29,301 nucleotides of DNA from Verrucomicrobiaceae bacterium UBA7681 (GCA_002482965.1 DLGZ01000054.1:143020-172320); one strand, 5' to 3'. Numbered from the stretch's first letter, positions 1-8,022 are shown. Numbers and translations: made by a program. The notes: a model not told the origin generated them from the letters alone.

Positions 1-680
1 TGCGCGTTGATGTCCATGGAGAGCATTCCGCCTTCGTTCAACGCCCAGAAAACGCTGCCGAGATTCGAACTACGAACGCCGGCCCCATGCACATGCAGGA
101 TCGCCGGGAGAGACTTCGCCTTGGCCTGCAGAGGTTTGCCAAAATAACCGCTCACTGGTTTGCCCACACAGTCGATCTGTACATCGAAGGCCGCCACGCC
201 TTTCGGTGCCCCCGTCGTCACAGGTGTGAGCGTCGATTTCATCGGCACCTGCGCCAGCGCCGCCTTCTGCGCATCCCAGAACGCATCAAAATCATCCGGC
301 ACCGGCATGCTCGGCTTGAGTTGCAGCGGATCATAGCCCGCAGCTGCCATGGTCGAGACCTTGTCACTCGTGGCACGCAGGAGCAGAAAGCCGGGCTCGT
401 CCAGTTTTCCGATGAGCGTTGCCTTGCCATCCTTCACATTCAGCGTCTGCGGCGGCTGAGGCTGCACACCATCCTTTGAGAAGACGCACACCACCTTGCC
501 ATCCGCCAAGGGCTTGCCGTCTTGCAGCGCCTCAATCGTAAAGGTGGCCGTCTCCCCCACCTTGTACAGGGCATCGGGATGATCCGTGCCTGCCTTGAGC
601 GTGAGCACTGGCGCGGGTGTCTGCGCCACCAGGTTGAGAGAAATGAGAAGCCACAATGAGGAGAACAGTTTCAATTTCAT
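1..680 (-). CDS. Acetylxylan esterase / cephalosporin-C deacetylase-like hydrolase (3' end outside window)
   Basis: The reading frame runs from an ATG at 678-680 to the left edge with no stop, giving 226 visible residues. It opens with a signal peptide (MKLKLFSSLWLLISLNLVAQ), so the product is exported. Residues 24-110 look like a beta-rich N-terminal domain. After it comes a DDFDAFWDAQKAAL segment followed by the start of an alpha/beta-hydrolase core (PAILHVHGAG), an order typical of the AXE1 family (PF05448), which removes acetyl groups from xylan and related sugars. The nucleophile serine and the rest of the triad lie beyond the edge, so activity cannot be judged. No clear Shine-Dalgarno precedes the ATG; the start rests on the signal peptide. 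The gene is divergent from the one starting at 782. The family call is fairly firm; the substrate is inferred. Confidence 0.82.
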   Translation of the reverse strand, partial: MKLKLFSSLWLLISLNLVAQTPAPVLTLKAGTDHPDALYKVGETATFTIEALQDGKPLADGKVVCVFSKDGVQPQPPQTLNVKDGKATLIGKLDEPGFLLLRATSDKVSTMAAAGYDPLQLKPSMPVPDDFDAFWDAQKAALAQVPMKSTLTPVTTGAPKGVAAFDVQIDCVGKPVSGYFGKPLQAKAKSLPAILHVHGAGVRSSNLGSVFWALNEGGMLSMDINA

Positions 681-781
681 GCAGACGAAGCTTGTACAGG
701 CATTTATGCGAATCAATCTTCATTCACCTGCGTCACATCGCCCTTGATCGCACCTGACTTGTTCTCCATGCTGCCGCCCTC

Positions 782-1804
782 ATGCTCAGAAAACGCGGAT
801 GCCTGAAACTGCTTCTGCTGCTCGCCCTTGCCGGCGCGCTGCTGGCATGGCTTGCCGGTGAGGTGTTCTTCAATCTGAACAGCAATCTCGTCGCCATCAG
901 TGTGCGCGACTCCAAGCAGCCGCTCCAGATTCTCACCAAACGTGGCGAATGGAAACCCGCCTCAGCCCTGACCGCCGGGGATCTCGATGCCTCACTCATC
1001 GAGCGCCATCGCGAGACAGGGATGCGCTGGGCTACCCTCAAAGTCAGGCGACAGGGCGGCACCCTGGCCAGCATCGCTCAGCGAGTTTTCGGTGCGGAGG
1101 TCCAGATCGTCACGCTCTCTCCTGACCGCTTCGACTTCATGACCACCTACCAGCCAAAGTTTGCCCTCACCACCGCGCGGGAGCGCATGGCAGACGGCAA
1201 TTTTTGGTTCACCATCACCGCAAACTTCCGCGATCCCCAAGGCCGCCCCATGGGCTGGGTCTATCACGAAGGCCGTCAGGTCAATTCCCCCTTCGGCGAC
1301 TGGAGCGGCTGCTTCTTCGTCAAAGACGGCCGCCCTTGGTGCGGACCGAAGTCGCTCCTCAATGAAGTCCCCGGCCTCATCCAGGAAGGCTGCCAGGTCT
1401 ATCCCTCTGTGATGAAGAACCACACCACCTTCTCCTACGTGGACCTGAAACCCGATTCCTTCTTTGACGGCTCCAAAATCAGCTACCGCTCCCTCGTGGG
1501 CATGCGCAGTGACGGCACCATCGTCTTCGTCCTCTCCGGCGACGGCGGCGTCATGAACGTCAGCGAAGTCACCGAGATCGCCCGCAAGCTCAACGTCCAG
1601 CACGCCACCCTCCTGGACGGCGGCCGCGCCCTGCAATACTCCATCCGCACCGACGACGGCCCCTGGCACTTCCACGCCTTGAACACCGAACTGCCCTTCA
1701 AGCACAAATGGCTCGAACGCCAGCGCTCCCCCGTTTACATCGGCGTCCGCCGCAAAGCTCCCGTGATTATAGACGGAGCCTCTAGTTTCACTGTTCCGCC
1801 TTGA
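782..1804 (+). CDS. Phosphodiester glycosidase (NAGPA/DUF2233-like) family protein
   Basis: 340 residues with an N-terminal hydrophobic segment (about residues 8-26, LKLLLLLALAGALLAWLAG), so an uncleaved anchor or signal peptide is likely. The C-terminal half carries features of the NAGPA family (PF09992): an SDGTIVFVLSGDGGVMNVSEVTEIA stretch split around residue 250, and ATLLDGGRALQYS near residue 280, which matches the family's LDGGGS-type motif, here with R in place of the third G. Related proteins cleave phosphodiester-linked sugars or process exopolysaccharide; the substrate here is unknown. The gene is convergent with the FAD oxidoreductase and their 3' ends overlap by 17 bases (1788-1804). 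The fold-level call is moderately secure and the function is inferred. Confidence 0.7.
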   Translation: MLRKRGCLKLLLLLALAGALLAWLAGEVFFNLNSNLVAISVRDSKQPLQILTKRGEWKPASALTAGDLDASLIERHRETGMRWATLKVRRQGGTLASIAQRVFGAEVQIVTLSPDRFDFMTTYQPKFALTTARERMADGNFWFTITANFRDPQGRPMGWVYHEGRQVNSPFGDWSGCFFVKDGRPWCGPKSLLNEVPGLIQEGCQVYPSVMKNHTTFSYVDLKPDSFFDGSKISYRSLVGMRSDGTIVFVLSGDGGVMNVSEVTEIARKLNVQHATLLDGGRALQYSIRTDDGPWHFHALNTELPFKHKWLERQRSPVYIGVRRKAPVIIDGASSFTVPP

Positions 1805-3605
1805 GCCGCTTCTGCCAGTCCGGATTCTGCTTCTTATAGGCCTGAAACGCAGCATGCTCCAAGGTGGAAATCTTGCCATCCTTGCTGGTGTCGATAAAGG
1901 GAAACAGCCACTCCCGCCCCGGCTTGGCTTCGCTCCACTCGGCTAGGGATTCCCATTCGCCCGCTTCCACGCCCGAATGTCTGACTAGAGGGCCAGTCCA
2001 GGCCAGAATCTGACCTCGTTCCAGCAGGCGGCTGCGCAGTTTTGCCACATCGAGCTGCTGTACGGCCACACCGGCATGGATGGACTGCGCGGCGGCCACG
2101 CCGGCGGACTCCCCCATGACACAAAACACCGGCTCCATACGCGCTGAGGCATAAGCGATATAGCTAGCGGAGAAGCACACGGGCACGAGCAGATTGGTGC
2201 AATCTGCAGCCTTCGGCGTGAGCGCCCGATACGGAATGGGATAGGGATGGCCGGTGCCTTGAGAACCGCCGACAAACATGTTGCCCTCCGTCGCCACGCC
2301 CATCTGCCCCGTGGCCGGATCCGCCACGGCGTAGCGACGCACAGGATAGATGTCCACGCCGTAGAGCGCCAGCCCCACGCTGTCCTCCACCTGCGTCTGA
2401 TTCCACACATCCGCCAAAGTTAGCACATAAGGCCCCTGCATGCGGCGCGTGAGCCGCACGTAGAGCTGATTCGGCCAGCCCTCGGTGTCTTCATGCATCG
2501 TCTTGTCCAGCCCGAGCGCCGCAGTCTCTGCACGGAACTTGTCCGGCACGCGTGGGTCCGTGCTCAGGAAGTGATGCAATCCGCTCAGGTAGTCCTTGTG
2601 CTGCTGCCATATGCGCGACTTTGCCTCCCAATTCCCATCCTGATAGTAGCGGCTCACACCCAGCGGCGCGATCGTCACCAAAGAATCACGCTTGTAGTTG
2701 TACTCACCACTGTTGAGCCAGCCTGGGAAAATGTCCCGCAGCCGCTTGAACAGCTTCTCCTCACCTTCCGTGCTGCGAACGAGATGCTCCACATAGCGCC
2801 CCACCACTTCAAAATCCTTCGCGGCATAACCCGCCGGCTTTTCAAAAGCGATCCGCTTCGCAGCATCACGCGTCACATAGAAGCGGTAGTTGTAGGCCTG
2901 CGTGTAATCATCCGCTGCGCCCTTCGGCAGACCATGATCTGCATCCACCAGCGGCAGCAGACCACTCTTTGCATCACCCTGCACCACATAGGGATCAATG
3001 GGCGTCCAGTTCGTCGTTGGCCCCACGCCAGCGAGTTCTTCTTTGAAAGCAGTCGCTGCCTCACGACCCACCGCATACGGCACCGCAGCCGCCGCCATGA
3101 CATCTCCCTCATAGCTCGCATCAATGAAGACCTTGGCCTCGACAATCGCCGCGTCGAATTGCTTGGCCTTTGGCGCAGGCACACCATTCTTGTCCGGTGG
3201 TGCCAACTCCAGCACGAGTTTCGTGATCGCCTTGCCATTCATTTCCACTTTTTGCACGCGATGCTCAAAGAGCACGGGAATCTTCTCCTCCGCCAGCCAC
3301 GTCGCAAACGCCTGCCGGATGGCGGGAGGCTGCTTCCCGAGTTTGAAGACGCGGCTTGTGGTCAGCCCACCCACCGCCTGCGGTGCCGCGCAGTCCTGCA
3401 TCGGCTTGATTCCTGCACCTAGAATGCCCCCAAGCCAGCGGCCCGGTTCGATGATGAGCACCGAGCAGCCCTCCTGCTTCGCCGCCACCGCAGCGACGAT
3501 GCCCGCCGGTGTTGCGCCATAAACGCACACATCCACTTTATGCTGAGTGACTTCAGCACGCACTGTTTGAGCCAATGCCAATAGGACAAGGATAGGACGA
3601 ATCAT
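1788..3605 (-). CDS. Secreted FAD-dependent oxidoreductase with C-terminal EF-hand
   Basis: 605 residues. A signal peptide (MIRPILVLLALAQTVRA) is followed by a Rossmann beta-alpha-beta unit with the dinucleotide motif GATPAG at residues 30-35 and an acidic residue at E53 closing the second strand, as in the FAD_oxidored family (PF12831). A second conserved patch is GRWLGG (55-60). Near the C-terminus lies a canonical 12-residue EF-hand loop, DTSKDGKISTLE, with Asp, Ser, Asp, Lys, Ser and Glu at the calcium-ligand positions. PVC bacteria encode many exported paralogues of this type, and their substrates are mostly unknown. The gene lies 50 bases downstream of the SMP-30 gene on the same strand and could be co-transcribed. 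Fold and cofactor are secure; the reaction is not. Confidence 0.88.
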   Translation of the reverse strand: MIRPILVLLALAQTVRAEVTQHKVDVCVYGATPAGIVAAVAAKQEGCSVLIIEPGRWLGGILGAGIKPMQDCAAPQAVGGLTTSRVFKLGKQPPAIRQAFATWLAEEKIPVLFEHRVQKVEMNGKAITKLVLELAPPDKNGVPAPKAKQFDAAIVEAKVFIDASYEGDVMAAAAVPYAVGREAATAFKEELAGVGPTTNWTPIDPYVVQGDAKSGLLPLVDADHGLPKGAADDYTQAYNYRFYVTRDAAKRIAFEKPAGYAAKDFEVVGRYVEHLVRSTEGEEKLFKRLRDIFPGWLNSGEYNYKRDSLVTIAPLGVSRYYQDGNWEAKSRIWQQHKDYLSGLHHFLSTDPRVPDKFRAETAALGLDKTMHEDTEGWPNQLYVRLTRRMQGPYVLTLADVWNQTQVEDSVGLALYGVDIYPVRRYAVADPATGQMGVATEGNMFVGGSQGTGHPYPIPYRALTPKAADCTNLLVPVCFSASYIAYASARMEPVFCVMGESAGVAAAQSIHAGVAVQQLDVAKLRSRLLERGQILAWTGPLVRHSGVEAGEWESLAEWSEAKPGREWLFPFIDTSKDGKISTLEHAAFQAYKKQNPDWQKRLKAEQ

Positions 3606-3655
3606 TCCCCTATCTGGCCACAGCTTAGAAGTCTGTCACGTGGGATTCTCTTGCC

Positions 3656-4504
3656 TCAGCCAGCAAACGTAGCGGCAGGAACGCCCTGTGCACCGGGACG
3701 GCAGACGAAGAGGCGACCGGCGAGGAATTCGTCGAGGTCGGGCTTTTGACCGGTGGTGATGTAAAGATCGCGCAAATCAGGACCACCGAAGGCACAGGCG
3801 GTCGTTTCGACGCAAGGAAGGTCGATCTGCATTTCCACTTGCTGCGTGGCGGGATTGAAGCAGACCACCTTGGCACCGTGACAGAAGGCGATCCAGAGTC
3901 GGTCTTCGGTGTCGATGGTCATGCCATCAGGGGAGGAGGGATCCGCGCTGGTATCCCATACCACACGCTCGTTGGTGATGGCACTAGTGGCGTTGTCGAA
4001 GTCGAAGGCTCGGATTTTTTTGCTGGGGGTGTCGATGTAGTACATCGTGCGGGTGTCACGGCTCCAGATGATGCCGTTGGAATTGGTGACGGGGCCGAAT
4101 TTTTTCTCCACGCGCAGATCGGTGTGGAGGCAGTAAAGGGACGCATCGGGGTGCTTCTGGAGGCAAATGGTGCCTGCCCAGAGACGGCCAGCGGGATCGC
4201 ATTTGCCGTCGTTGAAGCGGTTTTCTGGCATATTCGGTTCGGGATCGGCGATGGGGGTGCTGATGCCGGTGGCTTCATCGAGGAAGAAGAAGCCATTGTC
4301 GCCGGCCCAGACGAGACCGCCGCTGGCACGTGGCACTACGGTGCCGACGCGCTGGCCGACGTCCCAGACCTGCTGTTTGCCGGTCGATGGCGTGAGGGCG
4401 ATGATCTTATGGGATTCAATATCAACGTACAAGAGGCGGTCGCCGTGCCAGATGGGGCCTTCGCCCCAGACGGAAATGTGGTTGGTGATGGGTTCAGGAG
4501 TCAT
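3656..4504 (-). CDS. SMP-30/gluconolactonase/LRE family sugar lactonase
   Basis: 282 residues, the usual length for the SMP-30 six-bladed propeller (PF08450). The family's divalent-metal ligands can be placed: E15 in GEGPIWH, N143 in SNGIIWS and D193 in SPDGMTID. The conserved NDGKCDPAGRLWAG segment (98-111) also fits. Such enzymes hydrolyse aldonolactones to aldonic acids; which sugar is used here cannot be read from sequence. There is no signal peptide, so it is cytoplasmic. Its ATG overlaps the tsaB stop by four bases (4501-4504), implying translational coupling and membership of the thiL-tsaE-tsaB transcription unit. That pairing is functionally odd, since a lactonase has no known part in t6A synthesis. 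Confidence 0.9.
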   Translation of the reverse strand: MTPEPITNHISVWGEGPIWHGDRLLYVDIESHKIIALTPSTGKQQVWDVGQRVGTVVPRASGGLVWAGDNGFFFLDEATGISTPIADPEPNMPENRFNDGKCDPAGRLWAGTICLQKHPDASLYCLHTDLRVEKKFGPVTNSNGIIWSRDTRTMYYIDTPSKKIRAFDFDNATSAITNERVVWDTSADPSSPDGMTIDTEDRLWIAFCHGAKVVCFNPATQQVEMQIDLPCVETTACAFGGPDLRDLYITTGQKPDLDEFLAGRLFVCRPGAQGVPAATFAG

Positions 4505-5124
4505 GGTGTTGGGCGCTTGGGAAGGGTGATGAAAGCCTCGGCTAGGTAGTGCGGAATGAGCGGCTGGGAGATGAGGGCGGCGAGTTCGGCGGAGGGCAAG
4601 GATTGGACGATTTTGGCAAGTTTGGCGGCGTCTGGTTTGGCATGCACGGTGGTTAGGTCGAGCGGACTTTTGGCGTCAAACGTGTACACTATTTCGCAAT
4701 CGGCGATGCGTTCGCGGGCTATTTCGGCGGAGACGATGTCGAGGTCTGGAAGCAGCCTGCCGTTTTCGACGCGGGCCAGGTAGAAGCTTTGGCGGCGGGC
4801 ATCGCCAATGACATTGTAACATGCAGGCGCTTCGATATCCGGCGCGGTGAGTGAAGACCAGCATACGCACCAAATATTCCGTGAGAGGGCGATGCCTTGA
4901 GCGGCGGCGATGGCGATGCGGACGCCGGTGTAGGAGCCGGGGCCGTTGCCGATGACGATGCCGGTCAGTTCATTGCCGGCGGCGGCGAGGGCCTCGCGCA
5001 AGGGGGCAAAGACTTGGGCATTGTGCGAACGCTCGGATTGGAATGAGGAACGGAACAAGACATCATCCCCCTGTACGACTGCGATGCTGCCGTGGGCGGT
5101 GGAGAGGTCGAGGGCGAGGAGCAT
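4501..5124 (-). CDS. tsaB: tRNA threonylcarbamoyladenosine biosynthesis protein TsaB
   Basis: 207 residues of the ASKHA fold. The N-terminal LALDLSTAHGSIAVV strand and the diagnostic GNGPGSYTGVRI motif (residues 59-70) identify TsaB (YeaZ), the non-catalytic partner that binds TsaD and TsaE for synthesis of N6-threonylcarbamoyladenosine at A37 of ANN-decoding tRNAs. TsaB lacks the metal-binding histidines of TsaD, as here. The gene follows tsaE with 11 bases between them and overlaps the lactonase by four bases. tsaD and tsaC are not in the window. Length is slightly below the E. coli protein (231). The call is firm. Confidence 0.93.
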   Translation of the reverse strand: MLLALDLSTAHGSIAVVQGDDVLFRSSFQSERSHNAQVFAPLREALAAAGNELTGIVIGNGPGSYTGVRIAIAAAQGIALSRNIWCVCWSSLTAPDIEAPACYNVIGDARRQSFYLARVENGRLLPDLDIVSAEIARERIADCEIVYTFDAKSPLDLTTVHAKPDAAKLAKIVQSLPSAELAALISQPLIPHYLAEAFITLPKRPTP

Positions 5125-5135
5125 TGAAGTCGTCG

Positions 5136-5549
5136 TTATTTGGATGATTCGGTTACGATGCGCGAGCCGTCTTGCCTGGCATCAATCTGGAACCAGCGGG
5201 TGTGGGGCGGGAGGAGGTCGGGGAACATGTCGGCCCATTCGACGATGATGACGCCGGGTTCGGTGAGGAACTCGTCCCAGCCGATGCCGATGACTTCGGC
5301 GGCGGAGTCCATGCGGTAGAAATCGAAATGGAAGACGGGCAGTCGGCCGTCGAGGTACTCGTGGACGAGAGTGAAGGTGGGGCTGGTCACTGCTGCTTGC
5401 GAGTTCATGCCAGCGACGATGCCGCGGGTGATCTGGGTCTTGCCTGCGCCGAGGGTGCCGCAAAGGGCGATGACATCTCCTGCAGCGAGGGTCGGCGCGA
5501 GCTGCGTGCCCCAGGCGTGGGCGTCTTCGGCGGTGTGCAAAGTCGTCAT
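5136..5549 (-). CDS. tsaE: tRNA threonylcarbamoyladenosine biosynthesis ATPase TsaE
   Basis: 137 residues, close to the usual length of about 150. The P-loop GTLGAGKT occupies residues 31-38, followed by the TsaE-specific SPTFTLVHEY, HFDFYRM, GWDEF and IIVEWAD motifs in family order. TsaE is the ATPase that drives turnover of the TsaBD complex in t6A synthesis. It sits four bases downstream of the small membrane-protein gene and 11 bases upstream of tsaB, so tight co-transcription is expected. No truncation or missing motif is visible. Confidence 0.95.
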   Translation of the reverse strand: MTTLHTAEDAHAWGTQLAPTLAAGDVIALCGTLGAGKTQITRGIVAGMNSQAAVTSPTFTLVHEYLDGRLPVFHFDFYRMDSAAEVIGIGWDEFLTEPGVIIVEWADMFPDLLPPHTRWFQIDARQDGSRIVTESSK

Positions 5550-5553
5550 GATT

Positions 5554-5832
5554 TTAACCCTTCATGTGGACGATCAAACCATATATGCAATATGCGGGCA
5601 TGAGGGACAGCAACACTGCACTTGCTTTAGCAGCCATGGGACCCCGACGTATTGCTGCGATGACTGGCAGCAGGCTTAAACCAAGCAACAGGACAGCCAG
5701 AAGGCTTCGTTCGAGGGAATAGTAATCTCTGACACCAAAAGATGCAGCCGCCAGCAATAGGATGAGGACTTGCAGAGTCAAACTGACCGAAAGCTGAGCC
5801 ACATGATCCTCTTGTTTCATAGCATCATGCAT
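5554..5832 (-). CDS. Small hydrophobic membrane protein of unknown function
   Basis: About 92 residues with three probable transmembrane helices: roughly VSLTLQVLILLLAAASF, a LLAVLLLGLSLLPVIAA segment, and AVLLSLMPAYCIYGLIV. Start choice is uncertain. The ATG at 5830-5832 overlaps the thiL stop region; a second ATG at 5818-5820 lies just after it, and a TTG further upstream is less likely. It is wedged between thiL and tsaE with an overlap on one side and a four-base gap on the other, which supports it being a real, co-translated gene. No family was recognised. Its base composition is less G-rich than its neighbours. Confidence 0.6.
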   Translation of the reverse strand: MHDAMKQEDHVAQLSVSLTLQVLILLLAAASFGVRDYYSLERSLLAVLLLGLSLLPVIAAIRRGPMAAKASAVLLSLMPAYCIYGLIVHMKG

Positions 5833-6730
5833 CTGCACTAAGGGCAAAGTGGTCCCAGCCGGTGCTTTCGAAATCGGGGGGGCGGCCTTCGCCGGGGAGG
5901 ACGAGTTTGCCGATGATGGTGAGGGGGAGCTTGGGGAAGGCGGCGCGCCATTTGGGCAGCAGGGATTTGACGCTGCGCGGGTTCACGGCGAGGAGGAGCT
6001 CGTAGTCTTCGCCGTCGCCCCAGGCTTGATCGAAGGTGCAGCCGGGATTGCAGGGCAGTGAGGCGACGTTCACCTGATAATGGGTGCCGCTGGCGAGGGC
6101 GAGACGTGGGAGGTCTTTGGCCAGGCCATCGCTGATGTCCATGATGGCGTGCGGATGGGCGTTTTCGGAGAGCCAGCGGCCTTCTTCGAGGCGGGGCTGG
6201 AATTTGAGATGCTTGCCGGTGATGGAGCCGCCGAGGCGTCCGGTGACGAGGAGGACATCGCCCGCTTTGCCTTCGCTGCGGGAGAGCCAGCGCTTGGAGG
6301 GCACGGTGCCGCTCATGGAAATGGAGAGCATGAGCACGAGTCCGCGCGAGGTTTCGCCGCCGACGATGTTGATGCCGTACTCCTTCGAGATGGCGCGCAT
6401 GCCGCGATAGATCTCGGTGAGAAATTCGACCTGCATGGTGGGAGGTGCCACGAGGGTGATCATGGCATGGCGCGGGGTGCCCCCCATGGCCGCGAAGTCG
6501 CTGACGACGCGGGCGATGGCTTTGCGACCGATGAGTTTTGGCGGGGTCTCCAGAGTGAAATGGACGTCCTGGACGAGCGCGTCGGTTTTGAGCAGGGTGT
6601 GCTCGTGCTTGGTGCTGCGGACGACGGCGCAGTCATCCCCTGCCCCGGCGATGACATCGCCGTCGAGTTTCACTCCGCGCATGAGTTTGCGGATGAGGTT
6701 GTCTTCTCCGATGTCGGCTAGGGTGGGCAC
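5825..6730 (-). CDS. thiL: Thiamine-monophosphate kinase ThiL
   Basis: 301 residues starting at a GTG (6728-6730). The PurM-like ATPase hallmarks are present: IGEDNLIRKL at the N-terminus, GAGDDCAVV (residues 29-37) with the metal-binding aspartates, VQDVHF, the GRLGGS turn, and MDISDGLAKDL. ThiL phosphorylates thiamine monophosphate to thiamine diphosphate using ATP. It is the first gene of the minus-strand cluster thiL - membrane protein - tsaE - tsaB - lactonase. Upstream lies a 120-base gap full of short AATGACGAA repeats, so the promoter is presumably within or beyond these. Length and motifs are normal. Confidence 0.95.
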   Translation of the reverse strand: MPTLADIGEDNLIRKLMRGVKLDGDVIAGAGDDCAVVRSTKHEHTLLKTDALVQDVHFTLETPPKLIGRKAIARVVSDFAAMGGTPRHAMITLVAPPTMQVEFLTEIYRGMRAISKEYGINIVGGETSRGLVLMLSISMSGTVPSKRWLSRSEGKAGDVLLVTGRLGGSITGKHLKFQPRLEEGRWLSENAHPHAIMDISDGLAKDLPRLALASGTHYQVNVASLPCNPGCTFDQAWGDGEDYELLLAVNPRSVKSLLPKWRAAFPKLPLTIIGKLVLPGEGRPPDFESTGWDHFALSADA

Positions 6731-6738
6731 TGGGGAGA

Positions 6739-6794
6739 AATGACGAATGACGAATTTCCGAATGACGAAATAATGACGAAGGCCGAATGACGAA
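6739..6794. repeat. Five copies of AATGACGAA upstream of thiL
   Basis: The nonamer AATGACGAA occurs at 6739, 6746, 6761, 6772 and 6786; the first two overlap. Spacers are irregular, so this is not a strict tandem array. It fills about half of the gap between the small unknown protein (ends 6852) and the thiL GTG. Whether it has a role or is slippage-prone intergenic DNA is not known. Confidence 0.75.
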
Positions 6795-6851
6795 GGCAGA
6801 CGGAATGCTTTGGGCCAAGCTTCGAGGCTGAGGTCATTGGTGTTTTAGTCG

Positions 6852-7169
6852 TCATTGTTTTACCACGACATTGGTGCCGTCGAAATGGAGGAGGCGGTTT
6901 TTGAGGCCGCGCATGGCCTGGCGGTGAATGTAGACTTCGGTGCCGCCGAGCTGGTGGCGGTGCTCGGTGGCGGCCTGGGCGCCGCTGATCCAGGTGAGCT
7001 GGCACCATTCCTGGCCGCTTAGCTCGCCCTGGGCGCAGCGCACGTAGTCGATGTGCAGGACATCGCCGGGATGGCCGATGGACTCGCCGTTGTGCTTCGA
7101 CTCCAGGAACTCGGCGAAGGCCTGAGAATAGATCAGGCCGTTGCGGAGGCGATGGAGAACCATGGACAT
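6852..7169 (-). CDS. Hypothetical protein, about 105 aa
   Basis: 105 residues beginning MSMVLHRLRNGLIYSQAFAEF; the second ATG (7161-7163) is an equally good start. The protein is mixed alpha/beta in appearance, with no signal peptide or membrane segment. It contains two cysteines (in YVRCAQGE and EWCQLTW) and several histidines, but no recognised domain. It lies downstream of the superoxide dismutase gene on the same strand, 79 bases away, with a strong hairpin between them. It is probably real because the codon pattern resembles its neighbours and the opposite-strand reading is low-complexity. Function unknown. Confidence 0.6.
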   Translation of the reverse strand: MSMVLHRLRNGLIYSQAFAEFLESKHNGESIGHPGDVLHIDYVRCAQGELSGQEWCQLTWISGAQAATEHRHQLGGTEVYIHRQAMRGLKNRLLHFDGTNVVVKQ

Positions 7170-7181
7170 GTTTTTAAAGCG

Positions 7182-7218
7182 ACAAAGCGCGGGACGGGGT
7201 GGCCGTTCCGCGCTTTGT
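7182..7218 (-). terminator. Strong hairpin after sod, possible terminator or attenuator
   Basis: An 11-bp perfect stem (ACAAAGCGCGG at 7182-7192 pairing with CCGCGCTTTGT at 7208-7218) is extended inward by ACGG/CCGT after a one-base mismatch. It lies 30 bases past the sod stop and ends 13 bases before the start of the next minus-strand gene. On the minus strand it is followed by CGCTTTAAAAAC, not a clean U-run, so intrinsic termination may be partial. Confidence 0.6.
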
Positions 7219-7248
7219 GAGAAGACGAGATTCGTCAGGAAGCGGGAA

Positions 7249-7863
7249 TCAAGCGAGAGCGGCGGTGTAGTTGGCAGCGACGGCGGTCCAGTTCACCACG
7301 TTCCAAAAAGCGGCGAGGTAGTCGGGACGCTTGTTCTGATACTTGAGGTAGTAGGCGTGCTCCCAGACGTCACAGCCGAGGATCGGGGTACCGCTGGCGT
7401 CCATGAGCGGGTTGTCCTGATTTGGGGTGGAGGTGATGGCGAGCTTGCCGTCTTTCACCACGAGCCAGGCCCAGCCGGAGCCGAAGCGGGTGGCACCTGC
7501 CTTGGCAAAGGCTTCCTTGAAAGCGTCGAAGCTGCCGAAGGTGGAGGTGATGGCGTCAGCGAGAGCGCCGGTTGGGGCACCACCGGCGTTCGGGCCCATG
7601 ACGGTCCAGAACAAGGAGTGGTTGAAGTGACCGCCGCCATTGTTGCGGACTGCGCCCTGCACGTCGGCAGGCACCTTGGAGATATTTTTGCAGAGGTCTT
7701 CGATGGACATCGCTTCCAAGTCGGCCTTGCCGGCGATGGCGTTGTTCAGATTGGTGACGTAAGCGTTGTGATGCTTGCCGTGATGGATCTCCATCGTCTG
7801 CTGGTCGATGGTGGGCTCAAGGGCGTCTGTGGGATAAGGCAGGGGTGGGAGTGTGAAGGCCAT
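7249..7863 (-). CDS. sodA: Superoxide dismutase, Mn/Fe family (probably Mn)
   Basis: 204 residues covering the whole Mn/Fe-SOD family. All four metal ligands are present: H27 (in MEIHHGKHHNAY), H82 (in GGGHFNHSLFW), D165 and H169 (in DVWEHAYYLKYQ). The GGGH context before H82 and the glutamine in TPNQDNPLM (Q149) are typical of the manganese or cambialistic branch rather than Fe-SOD. It converts superoxide to peroxide and oxygen. There is no signal peptide, so it is cytoplasmic. It is likely transcribed alone or with the small protein downstream, through a strong hairpin. Metal preference is inferred from motif residues only. Confidence 0.96.
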   Translation of the reverse strand: MAFTLPPLPYPTDALEPTIDQQTMEIHHGKHHNAYVTNLNNAIAGKADLEAMSIEDLCKNISKVPADVQGAVRNNGGGHFNHSLFWTVMGPNAGGAPTGALADAITSTFGSFDAFKEAFAKAGATRFGSGWAWLVVKDGKLAITSTPNQDNPLMDASGTPILGCDVWEHAYYLKYQNKRPDYLAAFWNVVNWTAVAANYTAALA

Positions 7864-7896
7864 GGTAGGATGGGTGGGGTTGATGGTTCAGGGGTA

Positions 7897-7902
7897 AGTA
7901 TA
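7897..7902 (-). promoter_or_regulatory. Possible -10 element for sod
   Basis: On the minus strand TATACT lies 34 bases upstream of the sod ATG and matches the sigma-70 -10 consensus at five of six positions. Only a weak TCTTGC can be proposed as a -35 at 16-base spacing. This is a pattern match only. Confidence 0.3.
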
Positions 7903-8022
7903 GTGGATACGCGTGCGGGCAAGAGGAAGGTTGTGGCTAGTTGGTGTATGCGCAGGATGGGGGAACACGGGGGGGTTATGTGGGGTTATTATTTTGGCAA
8001 AGGAATGGAGGGCAAGGGAATG

